Shown here: one piece after another, positions 37,393 through 48,800 of the stretch
Position numbering within the stretch: position 1 is the stretch's first letter
How the letters are laid out: each line of letters opens with the position of its first letter
Assembly (NCBI GenBank): GCA_004154925.1
Contig: QJNS01000217.1
Coordinates: 1-64,000 of the forward strand
DNA length: 64,000 bases
Source of the DNA: Monosporascus cannonballus
Taxonomy: Eukaryota > Ascomycota > Sordariomycetes > Xylariales
Direction: 5' to 3'
The notes under the pieces: model-generated
Database searches by the model: none
What the model was told of the DNA's origin: nothing
What the model saw: only the letters and a program-made list of their open reading frames with translations
Program-made: the position numbers and the translations under genes

Positions 37393-38232
37393 ATGGCGAC
37401 CTCACCTTCCATGGCCGAGAATCCACCCCCCTATATCACGGCTAATCAGAGTGAGGCCGACGAAGTAGTTCAGCCTGTTATTCTTGTACTCAGGGAACAG
37501 TGCATCTGCGCACAGACATCTGGCATGACCACTCTCTACGAGCTCTCTCAGGATATTAGACAGCCATCACACGGTGAATATAAGGCCTCGTTCTCGCGGG
37601 TGACCCGGAAGGTGCGGACGAACGCCGATGGCACGCCCCTTGTGACGCAGCGCAATAGACACATCTTCGACCTGAAGCACCTGCCGTCGATATTGTCGAA
37701 GGGGTTCCCTTACTGCTTGGATCCGGTGACGCAGAGCACAGCCGGGAACCTTGGGCTGAAGACTTTGTGCTTCCCTCGTTCGGGCTTCAGGATCGTGCGG
37801 CTGGAACATGAGAAGGGAGAGGGCTTACCCAAGGGATACAAGGCCATGAGGAGATCGGATAGGGAGGTGGGAACGATGTTTGAGATTCGCAAGAAGCACG
37901 GTTATTATGAGTGGATCGGCCCCGATGGACGACGACTCGCGGTGGAAGACGATGTGGCTGACGAGCGCAAGCTGATAGTTACAGCGCCTACGAGCAGGGC
38001 AATAGCAGATGCCATGGTGGCCAGTTGGTCTCTCAGAATATGGCATAACTGCATCGAGTTGAATCCCGAGAATTCGACAACATGTGAGCCCGGCTCTCTG
38101 TACGACCGTGGTCCAATATTAACCTGTGCAAAGCCAGAAGACATGTACGCAAGTCGCGTGAGATTCTACCAAGATATTGGTAATGATCGCCGTTGGATTC
38201 TGCATGCCAAGGCCAATAAAAGTCTCTTATGA
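37393..38232 (+). CDS. fungal protein of unknown function, 279 residues
   Basis: A single open frame of 279 residues with a clear start (MATSPSMAENPPPYI) and a TATA box about 155 bases upstream. It resembles a widespread but uncharacterised filamentous-fungal family that begins with a Pro-rich PPPY stretch and continues with a strand such as VILVLREQ. A TTLYELS motif follows, then NRHIFDLKH, GNLGLK and, later, RKKHGYYEW and RLIVTA. The alternating short strands and the length suggest a beta-rich, tubby-like or LURP-like fold, but that is inference from pattern only. There is no signal peptide, membrane segment or known catalytic motif. The C-terminus ends soon after RWILHAKANK. The function is not known to me, and I cannot exclude that the gene is slightly truncated. 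Confidence 0.7.
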   Translation: MATSPSMAENPPPYITANQSEADEVVQPVILVLREQCICAQTSGMTTLYELSQDIRQPSHGEYKASFSRVTRKVRTNADGTPLVTQRNRHIFDLKHLPSILSKGFPYCLDPVTQSTAGNLGLKTLCFPRSGFRIVRLEHEKGEGLPKGYKAMRRSDREVGTMFEIRKKHGYYEWIGPDGRRLAVEDDVADERKLIVTAPTSRAIADAMVASWSLRIWHNCIELNPENSTTCEPGSLYDRGPILTCAKPEDMYASRVRFYQDIGNDRRWILHAKANKSLL

Positions 38233-39750
38233 GCGGCCATGAGTATTCTATTATCAAAAGGAAAATCTTACAGATCGGCCAGATACACTTCATGTGTTAT
38301 GCAATATCCAACTTCAGAGGCCTACGGGAAAAGAGCGAAAACTACGCGCAGCGCTTCAGAAACTACCATCCGGTTCTACTTTACCGACCTGTCTAGATGT
38401 CCTCAAATCGTATGATATTTTCCACTTGGGACTAACTGGCTTCGAGTTCGCCAAGCACAGAAAGAAGGAGATGGCGATCATCCCAGTCCGACTTTCTACC
38501 GCTCGTTTCCCGGGCCATGGAGCGCACCCGGAGAACGGTCAGTGGCGAGCCGAAAGAACCCGACGTTAGATTTGCTGGTGGCACGCGCATCACCAACATA
38601 GAAGCTGTCGGGCCGAACGGACGGAATACGCTCGTGCTCACCAAGTACAGCGGCAGCAAGCTGGCAGATCAAGACGGCTCTGCTCGTTCCCACCTTCGGC
38701 GTAATCGACGATGCCGAGTTCGCGCAGGCGACCACGAAGGACACATCTGGACGACCGCGGCAGCATAAGCAGCTGTACCCCCGTGCCATGGCAATGTCTT
38801 CGCGCGCGGCGACGCGGGGAATCCCCAGCCGTCACAGGCGGGAAGCCCTGAACGCCGGTTGCCTAGTGGCTGAGCCCCAGGAACGGCCTGGAGATGGGGA
38901 AGATAGGGGCTTGCGAATGCACTATGAAGAGTCACCGTCATATCTTTTCGATGTCTGGTCATTAGTCTACTTCATCATTCTAATCGAGCGTTCCTGTAAA
39001 TTTCGAGACCTGGCTATCATACTTATGCGGGCTATCTACTGTCTTCCCCTAAGGAATGGAGGTGCCTATCGGGATGGACCACTCGGAGCAATTGAGGAAG
39101 GCATTGTGGCAGTATCTGGTGTTAGGGAGCATCTATGCTCTAACACTAGGTCGTGGACGCGGGAAAGAGGGGGCTGAACCTAGTAGAACTGCTTTATTAC
39201 ACGCGACAGGTGCAGAATGGTTGTAAGTTACTCGATGTCCAATGTTCCCAACAAATCAAGCCGTGTGGAAGTGAAAATCCCGTTGACCACTCAGGGGTTA
39301 TAAGATTTATGCCCAATACCTCACGCAAGGGGGCTGCAGCTACTTCGATATCAGGACAGGGCGCCTAGCCTTCCCAGTGTAGGAGAGGGTAGCGCCATTT
39401 ATCTATAAAGACACAGAAACGAGGGCCAGAATGAAAGTGCCTCAGGTGCATTAGGCATAATAGGCAAACAGGCAGGCGCAAGCTGCCCAGGAGTGGCAAT
39501 GACTGAAAGGAGCGAACGTAACTGCAAAGCAATAACGCCAACCTAGACCAGGAATATAGGGGCCATACTGCACCTCTTGTGCGAAATCTAGAGCATATTG
39601 CCCACCATGGTTGAAAGGTGCGGTACTAAAAAATTTCCCTTAGGATGCGTCGCCACTCGATTAATGTTTTAAACCTTTATTCTTCCTCAATTCCATTGGG
39701 GTTACTTTTGTACCTATCCTTCGTCTTGTCCTCCTCTCGTCTCTTTTTTA

Positions 39751-39808
39751 CCTCTGCTTGCCTCTGCTTGCCTCTGCTTGCCTCTGCTTGCCTCTGCTTG
39801 CCTCTGCT
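39751..39808. repeat. tandem repeat of CCTCTGCTTG
   Basis: Five perfect head-to-tail copies of the 10-base unit CCTCTGCTTG (39751-39800) are followed by a partial sixth copy, after a pyrimidine-rich stretch. It is a minisatellite likely to vary in copy number between strains. No gene overlaps it convincingly. Confidence 0.95.
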
Positions 39809-40553
39809 GAGCCTCCAGGAGCTGTTCCACCTCCTTAACAATTTCGTAGCGACAACAAACTCCTTTTCTAGGCCTTCTTAATCAACCAAATACGGATTGT
39901 TGATACCAAAAGCCAACACCAAAGGCTCTCAAGCGACGTTTGGTGGCAGGTCGTACTCTCGGCGACTGGACGAAGGCTAGGTTGACGGGGAAAGAGATCC
40001 CATGGCCTTGACAGCAACTTCGATTCCTCTGTTGATCGCAGATGTGTGCCAGAGACATTCGGTTGTTGAACCATATATGGCCAACGTTATGCGAAATATT
40101 CGAACCGACCGGACTCGTGTTGGCAGCTCCAGGGGCAAGCATCCACCGCTGCCACCAAAACTGCTGTCAACTAAGCATATCGCCGGCGCAACGCGTGGCT
40201 TGTGCGATTTTTCAAGGATTATTTTATTGAGAAGTTACTGAACTAGGTAAGGTCTCCCTTAAACGAGGTGTGGTGGGTAGGCCCATTCCAGTCCAGCCGG
40301 ACCTCCCATTCAAGCGAGCCCCCCTCCCTCTTCGGCAATGTTGGTTTCCTCGAGCTTTCTCGCATACTGGAACGATGAGGTACTGATCTGTGCAGCCCAT
40401 CTCCATGGCAGCTATGAGGCTGTTAGCGGATAGCTTGTCAAAACGGTGTGGAAATGGCGGCTTGACAAAACCTCTGGGTGAGGGGTGGGGACGCAGCCAT
40501 TTCCCCCTGGAACTATTAAACCCCGTTGTCTCACAGCATTCAAACATTCCCCA

Positions 40554-40562
40554 TATATAAAG
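40554..40562 (+). promoter_or_regulatory. orphan TATA-like box
   Basis: TATATAAAG is followed about 40 bases later by CCCATGG, which opens a frame of only 49 codons ending near 40750 (MASLLRYHDVLPHRIK and onward). The frame has no known motif. This may be the promoter of a small or decayed gene, or chance. Confidence 0.2.
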
Positions 40563-42504
40563 AGAGAGGAACAGCCAGAGGCAGTGGAGGGGACGTTCGT
40601 CCCATGGCAAGCTTGTTAAGATATCATGATGTACTCCCTCACCGGATAAAGACTATGGATTGTCTATATACCGAACTTAGGAGGATGTGTAGTCGAGATT
40701 TAGCGATCCTCAGGTATGTAAATGACAGTTATAGACTTGAAGCAGGGTAGGGGTTATCACAAGTTGCTAAATGTCATGGTAAGATATATCGATGCCGTGG
40801 TTCTACGCCGTCTTATTGGAGGGTTGCCGCATCCCATTCAGTTGGGTCCGTTGCCTCGGTATTTTTTGAGAGATATCAAGTAGGTCCGTGCAACAAAGAA
40901 GTTCATAGCCTCGCGTGTCAGATTCCAAGGGGCCATGATTAAAAGTGTTCTCGGCTTGCTCAGATAGGAGGTGGCGTAAGTGATCGATCTACTTAGAGCT
41001 GGTTTAAGGGGCAGTACCAGCGCCCCCCCCCCCAATTTGCAGCGGACTGGTTTAGGTGAAAATAGTTGAGTCACCTTCCTATGCAACTCCCAAATTATTG
41101 TGTAAACAGGTTTAGCCCATGGATTACGTAAAATGGGGGCAGCGACGGGGTATACCTGGGTGGTCGGAGGTAGCTCAACTATTATGGTCGAAGCTTGAGC
41201 GGAAACCTAGGATCCAGGGAGTTCCAATACCACCACCAGAAACGCGAGGAATACCCAGCAAACAATGCCCAATGCCAGGATGTCTCCGAATTCTAGAGTA
41301 GGAGAGGACCACCCGGCGAGCCAGGCGGGGTGCTACGTATCGCAGGGCCCTGGCTCAAGCGGTCGTCTCCAACCTCGGCAGCCTCAACTTAGACGAGCGC
41401 GCGAACGCCAACACCTCGCTCTCGAGACTGTCTATAATTAACCCTAATGTCCGTGCAGAGCCGACTCACCCGAGTGCGGGCTAGCGGGACGGGTAGACTA
41501 ATCCGGGCAGGGGACAATACCTCTCTCTACGAACGACAGCTGGTTCGGCAGGTGGCAGGCTTGCTGTCTGTCATGAGTGAAACAAAGTGCGCCGCTTCAT
41601 GAACATAAGAGAACGCCATGGGAGGCGTGGCGCAAAGGCTGCTGAAGTACGCCGGCCGCTGTGACGGAGCCCGCGGTTGGTTTTTACTCAAAGCCACGAT
41701 TTACGTCTAGTATGCTGTGCGAGGAGTAGTCGTCGTTCCCCAGTCACCGCCGCGACGATGCAGATACATACCCAAACGACTGCGGCTGGGAGCCCGCTGC
41801 ATCTGATTTCTAAAAATGAAGAAAAGCGCGAGAGGAGTTTGGAAGTAGCTTGTTCTGAAACGCCGGCTTCGATTTGGCATCATCCGGGTTCCCGCGGGAC
41901 AGCTTACATAATGGAGACATAGTCGGCATATACATCAAATGAGTTCGGCTTGGTGTACGAGTTTAGGAAAATAGCACATGCACAACATTTGCGTGTAGGT
42001 CGTGCCGGGAATTAACTGATTTTCTTTTTTCCCTGCCCGGCTAGCCAAAATACATGGCTCTTCGTCACATTCGGAACGTCTGATGCGCCCTTGGATAGCG
42101 TATCTCCCACCCCGACCCCCACCACGCAGCCTCATCCCATTCTACGAGCCATCCGCCCCCCGAAAATCGAGTGAAAAGGTTTGGATATGACCATCATCGG
42201 TAGAACGGACTGATGTCTTAGAGGCAAGCCGGACACCCAGGATCCCAAATGCTGTAAGTCTCAAGGCATGAACGCTAAAATTAGGACCCCGTCAAAGCAA
42301 AAAACTACTATGTAGGAGGTAAGGGGCAGACTTGCTAAGTATAGCTCACGGGCGGTTCTTCGAGTGAGGCAGTACTGACCAGGTCCTCGGGAATGCTGCT
42401 AATCAAACGTTCAGTAGACAAGCAGCCGTCGACCTGCGACGCTAGGTCGATGATGCGGTCACTCTGTCTTCGGTGCGCCCTGAGGCTGGAAGGCGTAGCG
42501 GCTC

Positions 42505-45500
42505 CTAGTTGACTACCGCTTTACTCGCAACAGCCTCACTCGAGGGCATGGCATTGGATCCCGAAGGGCGACTTCGATTCGGGGATCGCCCTTCAAGGTG
42601 GGGGCGCTTGGTGTCCGGCTGCGCGTCATGTGACGAGGGTGGGCGTTTCTTCTCCCTATCACGGTTGGCAGCCTCTTTGGCTTTACGAGCTTCACGTTCT
42701 TTTCCCCGGCGGAGCGCCTTCGACTCGAACTCATGCCAGTCTCCCTCGATGTTCTGGAGTCTGTAACAAATGATTAGTATGTTGTATACGCCACAATGGA
42801 AAACATAAGAAAGACATACTCGGTAGCCTGTCGCGGCGGAGGCTGCTCCGTTGTGAAGTAGGGATGCTCCAAGACTTGAGCGGCGGACGGCCGCTTGGCG
42901 GGATCATACTGGAGCATAGCGGCAAGTAGGTCAAATGCGGCAGCCGGCACTTTTTCCTTGTATTTCTCTGAGAAGAGGTTCGGCTTCCGATATCCCGGCC
43001 GCAACAATTCGAACCAAGGCATATCCACCAAGCCGGGCCACTCCGTCTTATTTGGTGTCCCGAGCACAGCGTAAATCTTCTCGAGCTGATTTATCTCTCC
43101 TCCATCACCGGGGAAGATGGCGTGGCGGGTAAATATTTCCACGAGAACACAAGCGGCACTCCAGATATCGCAGGCGGCTCCGTACCGGGTCTCGCCGTAC
43201 AGTAGCTCCGGAGACCGATACCAGATGGTGACGACCCGGTTTGTGTAATCGTACTGGCGGCCCTTTGCGTAGAATCGAGCTAGACCGAAGTCGGCCAACT
43301 TCAGAACCCCATCATTGCTCACCAGGATGTTGGCGGCCTTGATGTCACGGTGCAGCACACCACGCTTATGCAGATAATCCAAGCCCTCAAACATCTGCAT
43401 GGCAAGGTGTTTCCTTTGCGCCGGGTCGAGCTTGTATGTGGGGTGATTCAACAGGCCAGTGAGATCATGGGAGAGATACTCGAAAACCATATAGCAGTCA
43501 TTTTTCTCCACCATGACTTCGCGTAATTCCACAACGTTCTTGTGCCTGAGGGACTGAAGAAGTTTGATCTCCCTTACGGCTGTCACTGGGAATCCGTCTC
43601 TCTCACCTTCCATGCGGATTTTCTTCAACGCGACAAGCTTTTTAGTGTACACATTCAAGCCTTTGAAGACCTTTCCGTACGTGCCAGAGCCGATGACAGA
43701 CTCATTACCGGGCTTCCTGAAGTATACGGAATCGGATCCACGGAGGTCGTCGGAGAGTTGCGGCTTTGGCTTCAACTTCTTATGAGTCTTCTTGACCATA
43801 CGGGTCCGCGGCCGCTCAGGCCTCTCAGGCCGCTCTGGTCGCTCATGTCGTTCGGGTGGATGACGTCGGTTGTGGTGATAATCGTCTCGGGCCTCTGCGC
43901 GTGATCTTGAAGAGGCTGGCCCTCTCGGTGTATCCCTGGGCAAGTTCCGATCCCGATCATCAATAGGCTGCGGTTCTTTCCTAGGAGCCGCGCTAAACTT
44001 TTGAGATATTTCTGGCTTAGGAGTTGCAACCGGTGCCTTGCTTGTTGCTTTGAACGCAAAGCTGAACTTGGAGTTGGCGGGGCCGGTAGGCGGTGCACGA
44101 GCGGGTGGGGGCATGTGCTCACTTGCAGCTTTATTCTCCATGCCCATGTCTTCGGCCTGGAGCTCATTGGGTGGCCTAAAGGGGTTATCATTGCCGACGT
44201 GCTCAGCTGCCACAGAAGAATTAAAACCATTCGGAGCCGGATGGTCAAGACTGTGACTCAGAGGGCTATTCTTGCTCGAATGCCTTGCATGATCATTCAG
44301 GCTATCTGCTGAATTGCCTGGGTTCCACTGCACGCCATTCGATGTAGTGGCTGTCCGATGACCACCGCCGGCTGGGTTAAAACTGCCTCGGAAACCGGCT
44401 CTAGAGAAGCCCGGGGCTTGTTGCATCGGCCCTGCTGGAGGGTAAGGGGGCGATTGGGCCACGTTGTGATGGCTCTGCGGTCCCGCGGGGGTTGCAGATT
44501 CGGCTGGAGGGTTATCAGGCGGGTGTTGACTGGATGTTTAATTAGCGTGACGCCTTTAACAGCACAGGACTTGGGGTAGGGCATACTCATTAGGGGAATA
44601 TTGGGCTCGGCCATTCCCGCTATTTCTACCACTTCCGTATGGTGACTGTGATCCAGGGGAGCCATGGAATGATGAGCCTGAAGTGGCATGCTGAGGGGAC
44701 TGTCCATATCGCGGATCGCTGTATTGAGATCTGGAAGAGTGTACCGGGAGCATTTGTACACCAAGGCTCCCACGAAACTCTCCCCGTCGGGACATGTTAA
44801 CCTCGACACTGTTTGCACCCGAAGCGAACTCCCCGCTTGGGGGGAATCTGGGATCGTCCCGACGTTTCCCCCTTTTGCGCGAGCGACGAGACCCACGGTC
44901 TCGGGGCGATCGTGGAGGGTGATCAGGTCGAGAAGGGTCGAACGGGGGTGGAGAACGATGGGAATGCAAAGCGGCTTCGGTCAAGCCCGGATGCGACCGA
45001 GTAGGAGGACGGGGTGATGAATGGGTACGCGAGAGGGACGAGCGTCGCGAGCTGGGGTGTGGCGAGCGACTGCGGTCCCGATGATGGAAGTCGTTGCGAG
45101 GATGCAACGGGGGAGGCGGTCCCCGATCAATATCTCCTACGGGGCCAAGAGGCGACCGGCTTCGATGGCGATTGCGATGAAGGACAGAAGGGTCAGCTCG
45201 ATCTGCAAACCTATCGCGAGGGTCTCGGTTAGGTGACCGCGACCGTTCACTAAACGGCGATGTCGGACGTTCGTGTCGCGGATGGCCAGGTTTCTTGGGC
45301 GGTCCTCTCTCTGCTCTACCGCGCTGATTACGGTCACGTCTGGATTTCTTCGGTCGCGTTGGTGGAAAAGGGGGAGGGCTCCGACTTCTTCGCCTCTTCC
45401 CCGATGACGCGGGTCCGTGTCTAGGGGAGGTCGGAATAGGGCGATTTCTGTCCAAGTCGTTAGGCTCGCCACGTAAAGGTCGCAAGTCTACGTCGCGCGT

Positions 45501-45887
45501 GCCTTCCTGGTGGTAATTATCACCGCCTGGATTGTTAGTTTCAGTAGTGCGGGGCCTAGGGTCCCCTTCGTTCGTGATTCTATCGTCACGGTAGCCCTTG
45601 TCCTTGTAGCCTTGCGGCCGCCGCGAATATGGCGACGGGGACCGGATTTTGTGATGATGCGAACCAGAAGCTGGATTTCGAGGGACCCGATCAAAACTGC
45701 CTCGACCTTCACGTTCATCGACGTGGGTACTCCTATCGGCGCGCTTCATGGCAGCATGTCGATGGGGGTTCAATGTGTGGTAAGAATTGTTGTGGTAATT
45801 TGGCGCGGGGGATGAAAGGCGGCCTCGCGATAATGGAGATGGTTGATGCATATCGGCATCCCAATCCAGACCCAAGTCATTGCTCAT
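42505..45887 (-). CDS. CTK1: CTK1/CDK12-type RNA polymerase II CTD kinase
   Basis: Three exons, 45887-44587, 44529-42820 and 42760-42505, joined through introns of 57 and 59 nt (donors GTATGC and GTATGT) in correct phase; 1088 residues. The first 700 residues are disordered and rich in Arg, Ser, Pro, His and Asp, with many SPSP and RSRSP pieces and an ERP tandem repeat just before the kinase. The kinase domain spans about 703-993: glycine loop IGSGTYGKV (713-721), catalytic Lys736, cyclin-contact helix PVTAVRE (748-754), HRDIKAANIL (827-836), DFG (847-849) and the activating Thr863 in the YTNRV segment. MPWF and the late C-helix fit CTK1/CDK12, which phosphorylates Ser2 of the polymerase II CTD to promote elongation and 3' processing. 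Bur1/CDK9 is the main alternative. The C-terminal exon is basic (RRGKERE) with a nuclear-signal look. All catalytic residues are present. Confidence 0.92.
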
Positions 45888-48800
45888 TTTGGGCCCTTTA
45901 GCGCAGTCCCAAGCCCAGCAAAAGGCGGCAAAATTATGGGAGTGATGGCCGGGACAAGGGTCGGACCACCTTCATTAACAGCCTCGTCAACCACGGCCTG
46001 ATAACCTCGTCCAGTGATGAACCAATTGCTGGTTGATTAGTAAATGGACAGCTTGCGTATAAACGGGACGATGGATGGGATGGGGTGTGGCTGCAGCTCG
46101 TGCTGGATACCGAGACGGTTGTCGGTGCTTCCTCTTTTGTTTTCCCTTTCAGGACAGAGCCGTAGGAGGCACGTGAATCCCTTAGTCGCCCAAGAGACGC
46201 CTGCTGTGCTGATCGTGTGGATGCGATTGAGTAAGCCTGTCTCCGAATTTTTCTGGTTGCCAAAGATTTGGCGATGATTCCTTCTGAAAGGAGGCTGTTG
46301 ATGCCCTGTAAATTCAGAGAGAGAGAGCCACTTGCGTGGGGCGGCGGCGTTGTAGTGGGTATTTGCAAATGGCCGTCAGTTGAGTTCAGCCAGGTCCGCC
46401 TGGTACCCGCCCAGATGGGACAATGAGAGACAAGGTTGCTCCTGTGAAGACCTCTCCTCGTAAGCCTGTGTTCAATTCTCGACTTTGAGTCGACTTTAAG
46501 CCTTTCGGAGACTGGCTTAAAGTTCAATCAAAAACTCAAATGTTCCCCACCGGAATTTCGGTTCCGGCTCCGAGACACACTTCTCGAGGGCCTCAGGTAG
46601 GTTAGGTAACCCCGGGAGTGCAGGTGACTTGATATCGATCGATATCAAGACCTATGATAAACCTCAAGCCAAACCTCAGGGCTGGACGGTCCCGGGTTTT
46701 GCGGGCTTATCTACCGTCCTGCCCCAGCCTAGAAATGCTACCTTTGCCGGCTAACTGGTAGCAGCATATGGTAGTAGTTGGAGGAAGACGTAATCAAGCA
46801 GCAAGCAAAGAGGAGGCTATCTACGTGATGCTTCTAATGCAATTCCCCCACACCCTCTGGCGTTGCGCAACTTTACTACCTTTAACCCCCAAAATACGCC
46901 TAATCGCAGAACAATGTCTTAAGCAAACAGACATTCGACCTCAACCCTGTATGGTAATGTAGACCCGAGGCCATTTCTTCGCCCGCCATCCTTCGCGCGC
47001 TATTCCATGGCATTTAGACGCGGCCCAAGTCGTAGCCTCCGGCGGCTCATGCAACTTACCCAAGTCTCGCGCTTTCGCTAAGTCCCACCCTACCGAAACA
47101 GATAATCAGGTTCGTTCCTGCGTGCATGGCATCGCTGCCAAGCAGCCTCGCAGATGCCCTTCTCTAGCTCATTAGCCTCCGTAACAGCAGCGTACGGATT
47201 AGACCTGAACCGAAGATAGTAGTCGTTCTTCAATACTTCAAATAGTGGATGTGTTTCCCGTCCGGAAGAGCCGCTCTCGGTAAGCTTAGGGCGGCCTCAA
47301 GCTCGTGACGGAAATTACACTGATCCGGCAGGGACCCCTCAAGCCCAACAAGGTAATCCTCCGACAAGACCGCAGAGATTCAATAACGTGAAGCTACCTG
47401 AGAAGCCTTGCAACACGTCGTTCAATTGCAGACATACTGCCAGGCAGTCCGTCAAAGTCAGAGGTATGCAATGGGTTGGCGCCTTAGGTCGCTTTGCGCT
47501 CGGCGAGTGCGTTGTGAAGGCTGTGGTGGGGAAAGCCTATGCCGGTGACGGCGACAGATCGTCATGCCATCACCAAACAAGTTGGACAAAATACATCTGA
47601 AAGAGAAACGGGGTGCTGGGCCCACGCGCTTCGAATAGAAACAGCGGGTGCCCTGGAGTCGACATAACCAGCATCGGTATGAAATGTGTTTTGCAGTATC
47701 ATTCCTATCCACCAAAATCTGCTCCGAATACCGATTAGGGAACTAGGTTACCAGAGTCCCGACAGCCCGAACAATCATGATAGCCTTACGCAACGAATGA
47801 TCGGTATCTAGGAACATCCACGCAGGCGGACTCAACGGGTCAAGGCTGCCCACTGGGACTTGGCGGATGGAGGTAATGTTGCGGACAGCGGTACTGAGAT
47901 TGCGCGTAGGCGGTCGTCGCAAAAGTTGGGATAAATCTCTGCGACCCCAATCATACTCGGAGAGTCATTCTACCTGCTTCAGGTAGAGTAGAGTCTCGGC
48001 TTAGAGGGTGGGTTATACCGTGAAGGACAAAGCGGTTTGCGTCGTGCCGAAGCACTACTACCCGCCTGTCAATCATGAATACCAGGCACTTGTGCGCGAT
48101 AAAATTCGATGGTGCTGGACGGCTTGGGGTACATCGTGAACTTGGCTACCTAGATAGTACGGTTCGTTCAGAGGTGGTTTACGGATAGAAGTGTAAAAAC
48201 TGATGGTGGCTGATATTGTTTTGTTTGTTGGTTTGGCGGCATCTTAGGCGGCTTCGAAACAGATTTGGGGAGAAAAGGCCTCAGCAGGAGAGTGGAAAGT
48301 GCCACGGGTCACTGGGCTCGTGAGGGTTGGGGGTGGGGTGCCGCTTCCTTTAGGCTTACAGTGTGAGAGATACAGTAAATGGAACGGGCAGACAGTGCTT
48401 CAACACCCGACTCTGTCCATTGGATAAGCCAAGCGGGGTTGAAGCAAGCGGAAGGTACTGCGAGGGTTGTGGGTAAGTCTTAAAACACTGTCAGGCCGCT
48501 GCGCTAAATCCCCATAACCCTTTCCCATTCGGGCTAGCAGATCTGCTTACATGATTTGCCTTCCTTTTCCCTGTAAAATGCTTGTATTATAGGAAATGCT
48601 GTTAATTGTTACTATGCATTGTCTTATCAAAATCGCCGGCGTTTGAATGTTGCAATATCGATAATTGAATATTGTGGTTGTCATGTACCTGTCATTAACC
48701 CATGTAAAAGCTAGGTAGGTATGCTTAATATATATGGCGTTGCCACTATCGCGGTTCATTGTTTAAAACATATGGCTTGATATCGCAGTGCTAATACTTG

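Larger units (their letters stand above)
38233..42504. other. intergenic region with coding-like patches and repeats
   Basis: No intact gene is supportable. From about 38460 to 38870 the GC content rises and protein-like text appears in two plus-strand frames (EPDVRFAGGTRITNIEA, then LLVPTFGVIDDAEFAQ in another frame), which may be a decayed gene. A TATA-like box at 40554 precedes a short open frame. A C-rich run lies near 41022-41032 and a 10-base tandem repeat at 39751. The right end should include the 3' end of the CTK1-like gene. Confidence 0.6.

Noticed and set aside
45934..46527. 197-codon open frame upstream of the CTK1-like gene
   Set aside because: No recognisable motif, Ser/Arg/Thr-biased text, and it sits where the kinase leader should be. 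It cannot be joined in frame to the kinase by visible splice sites.
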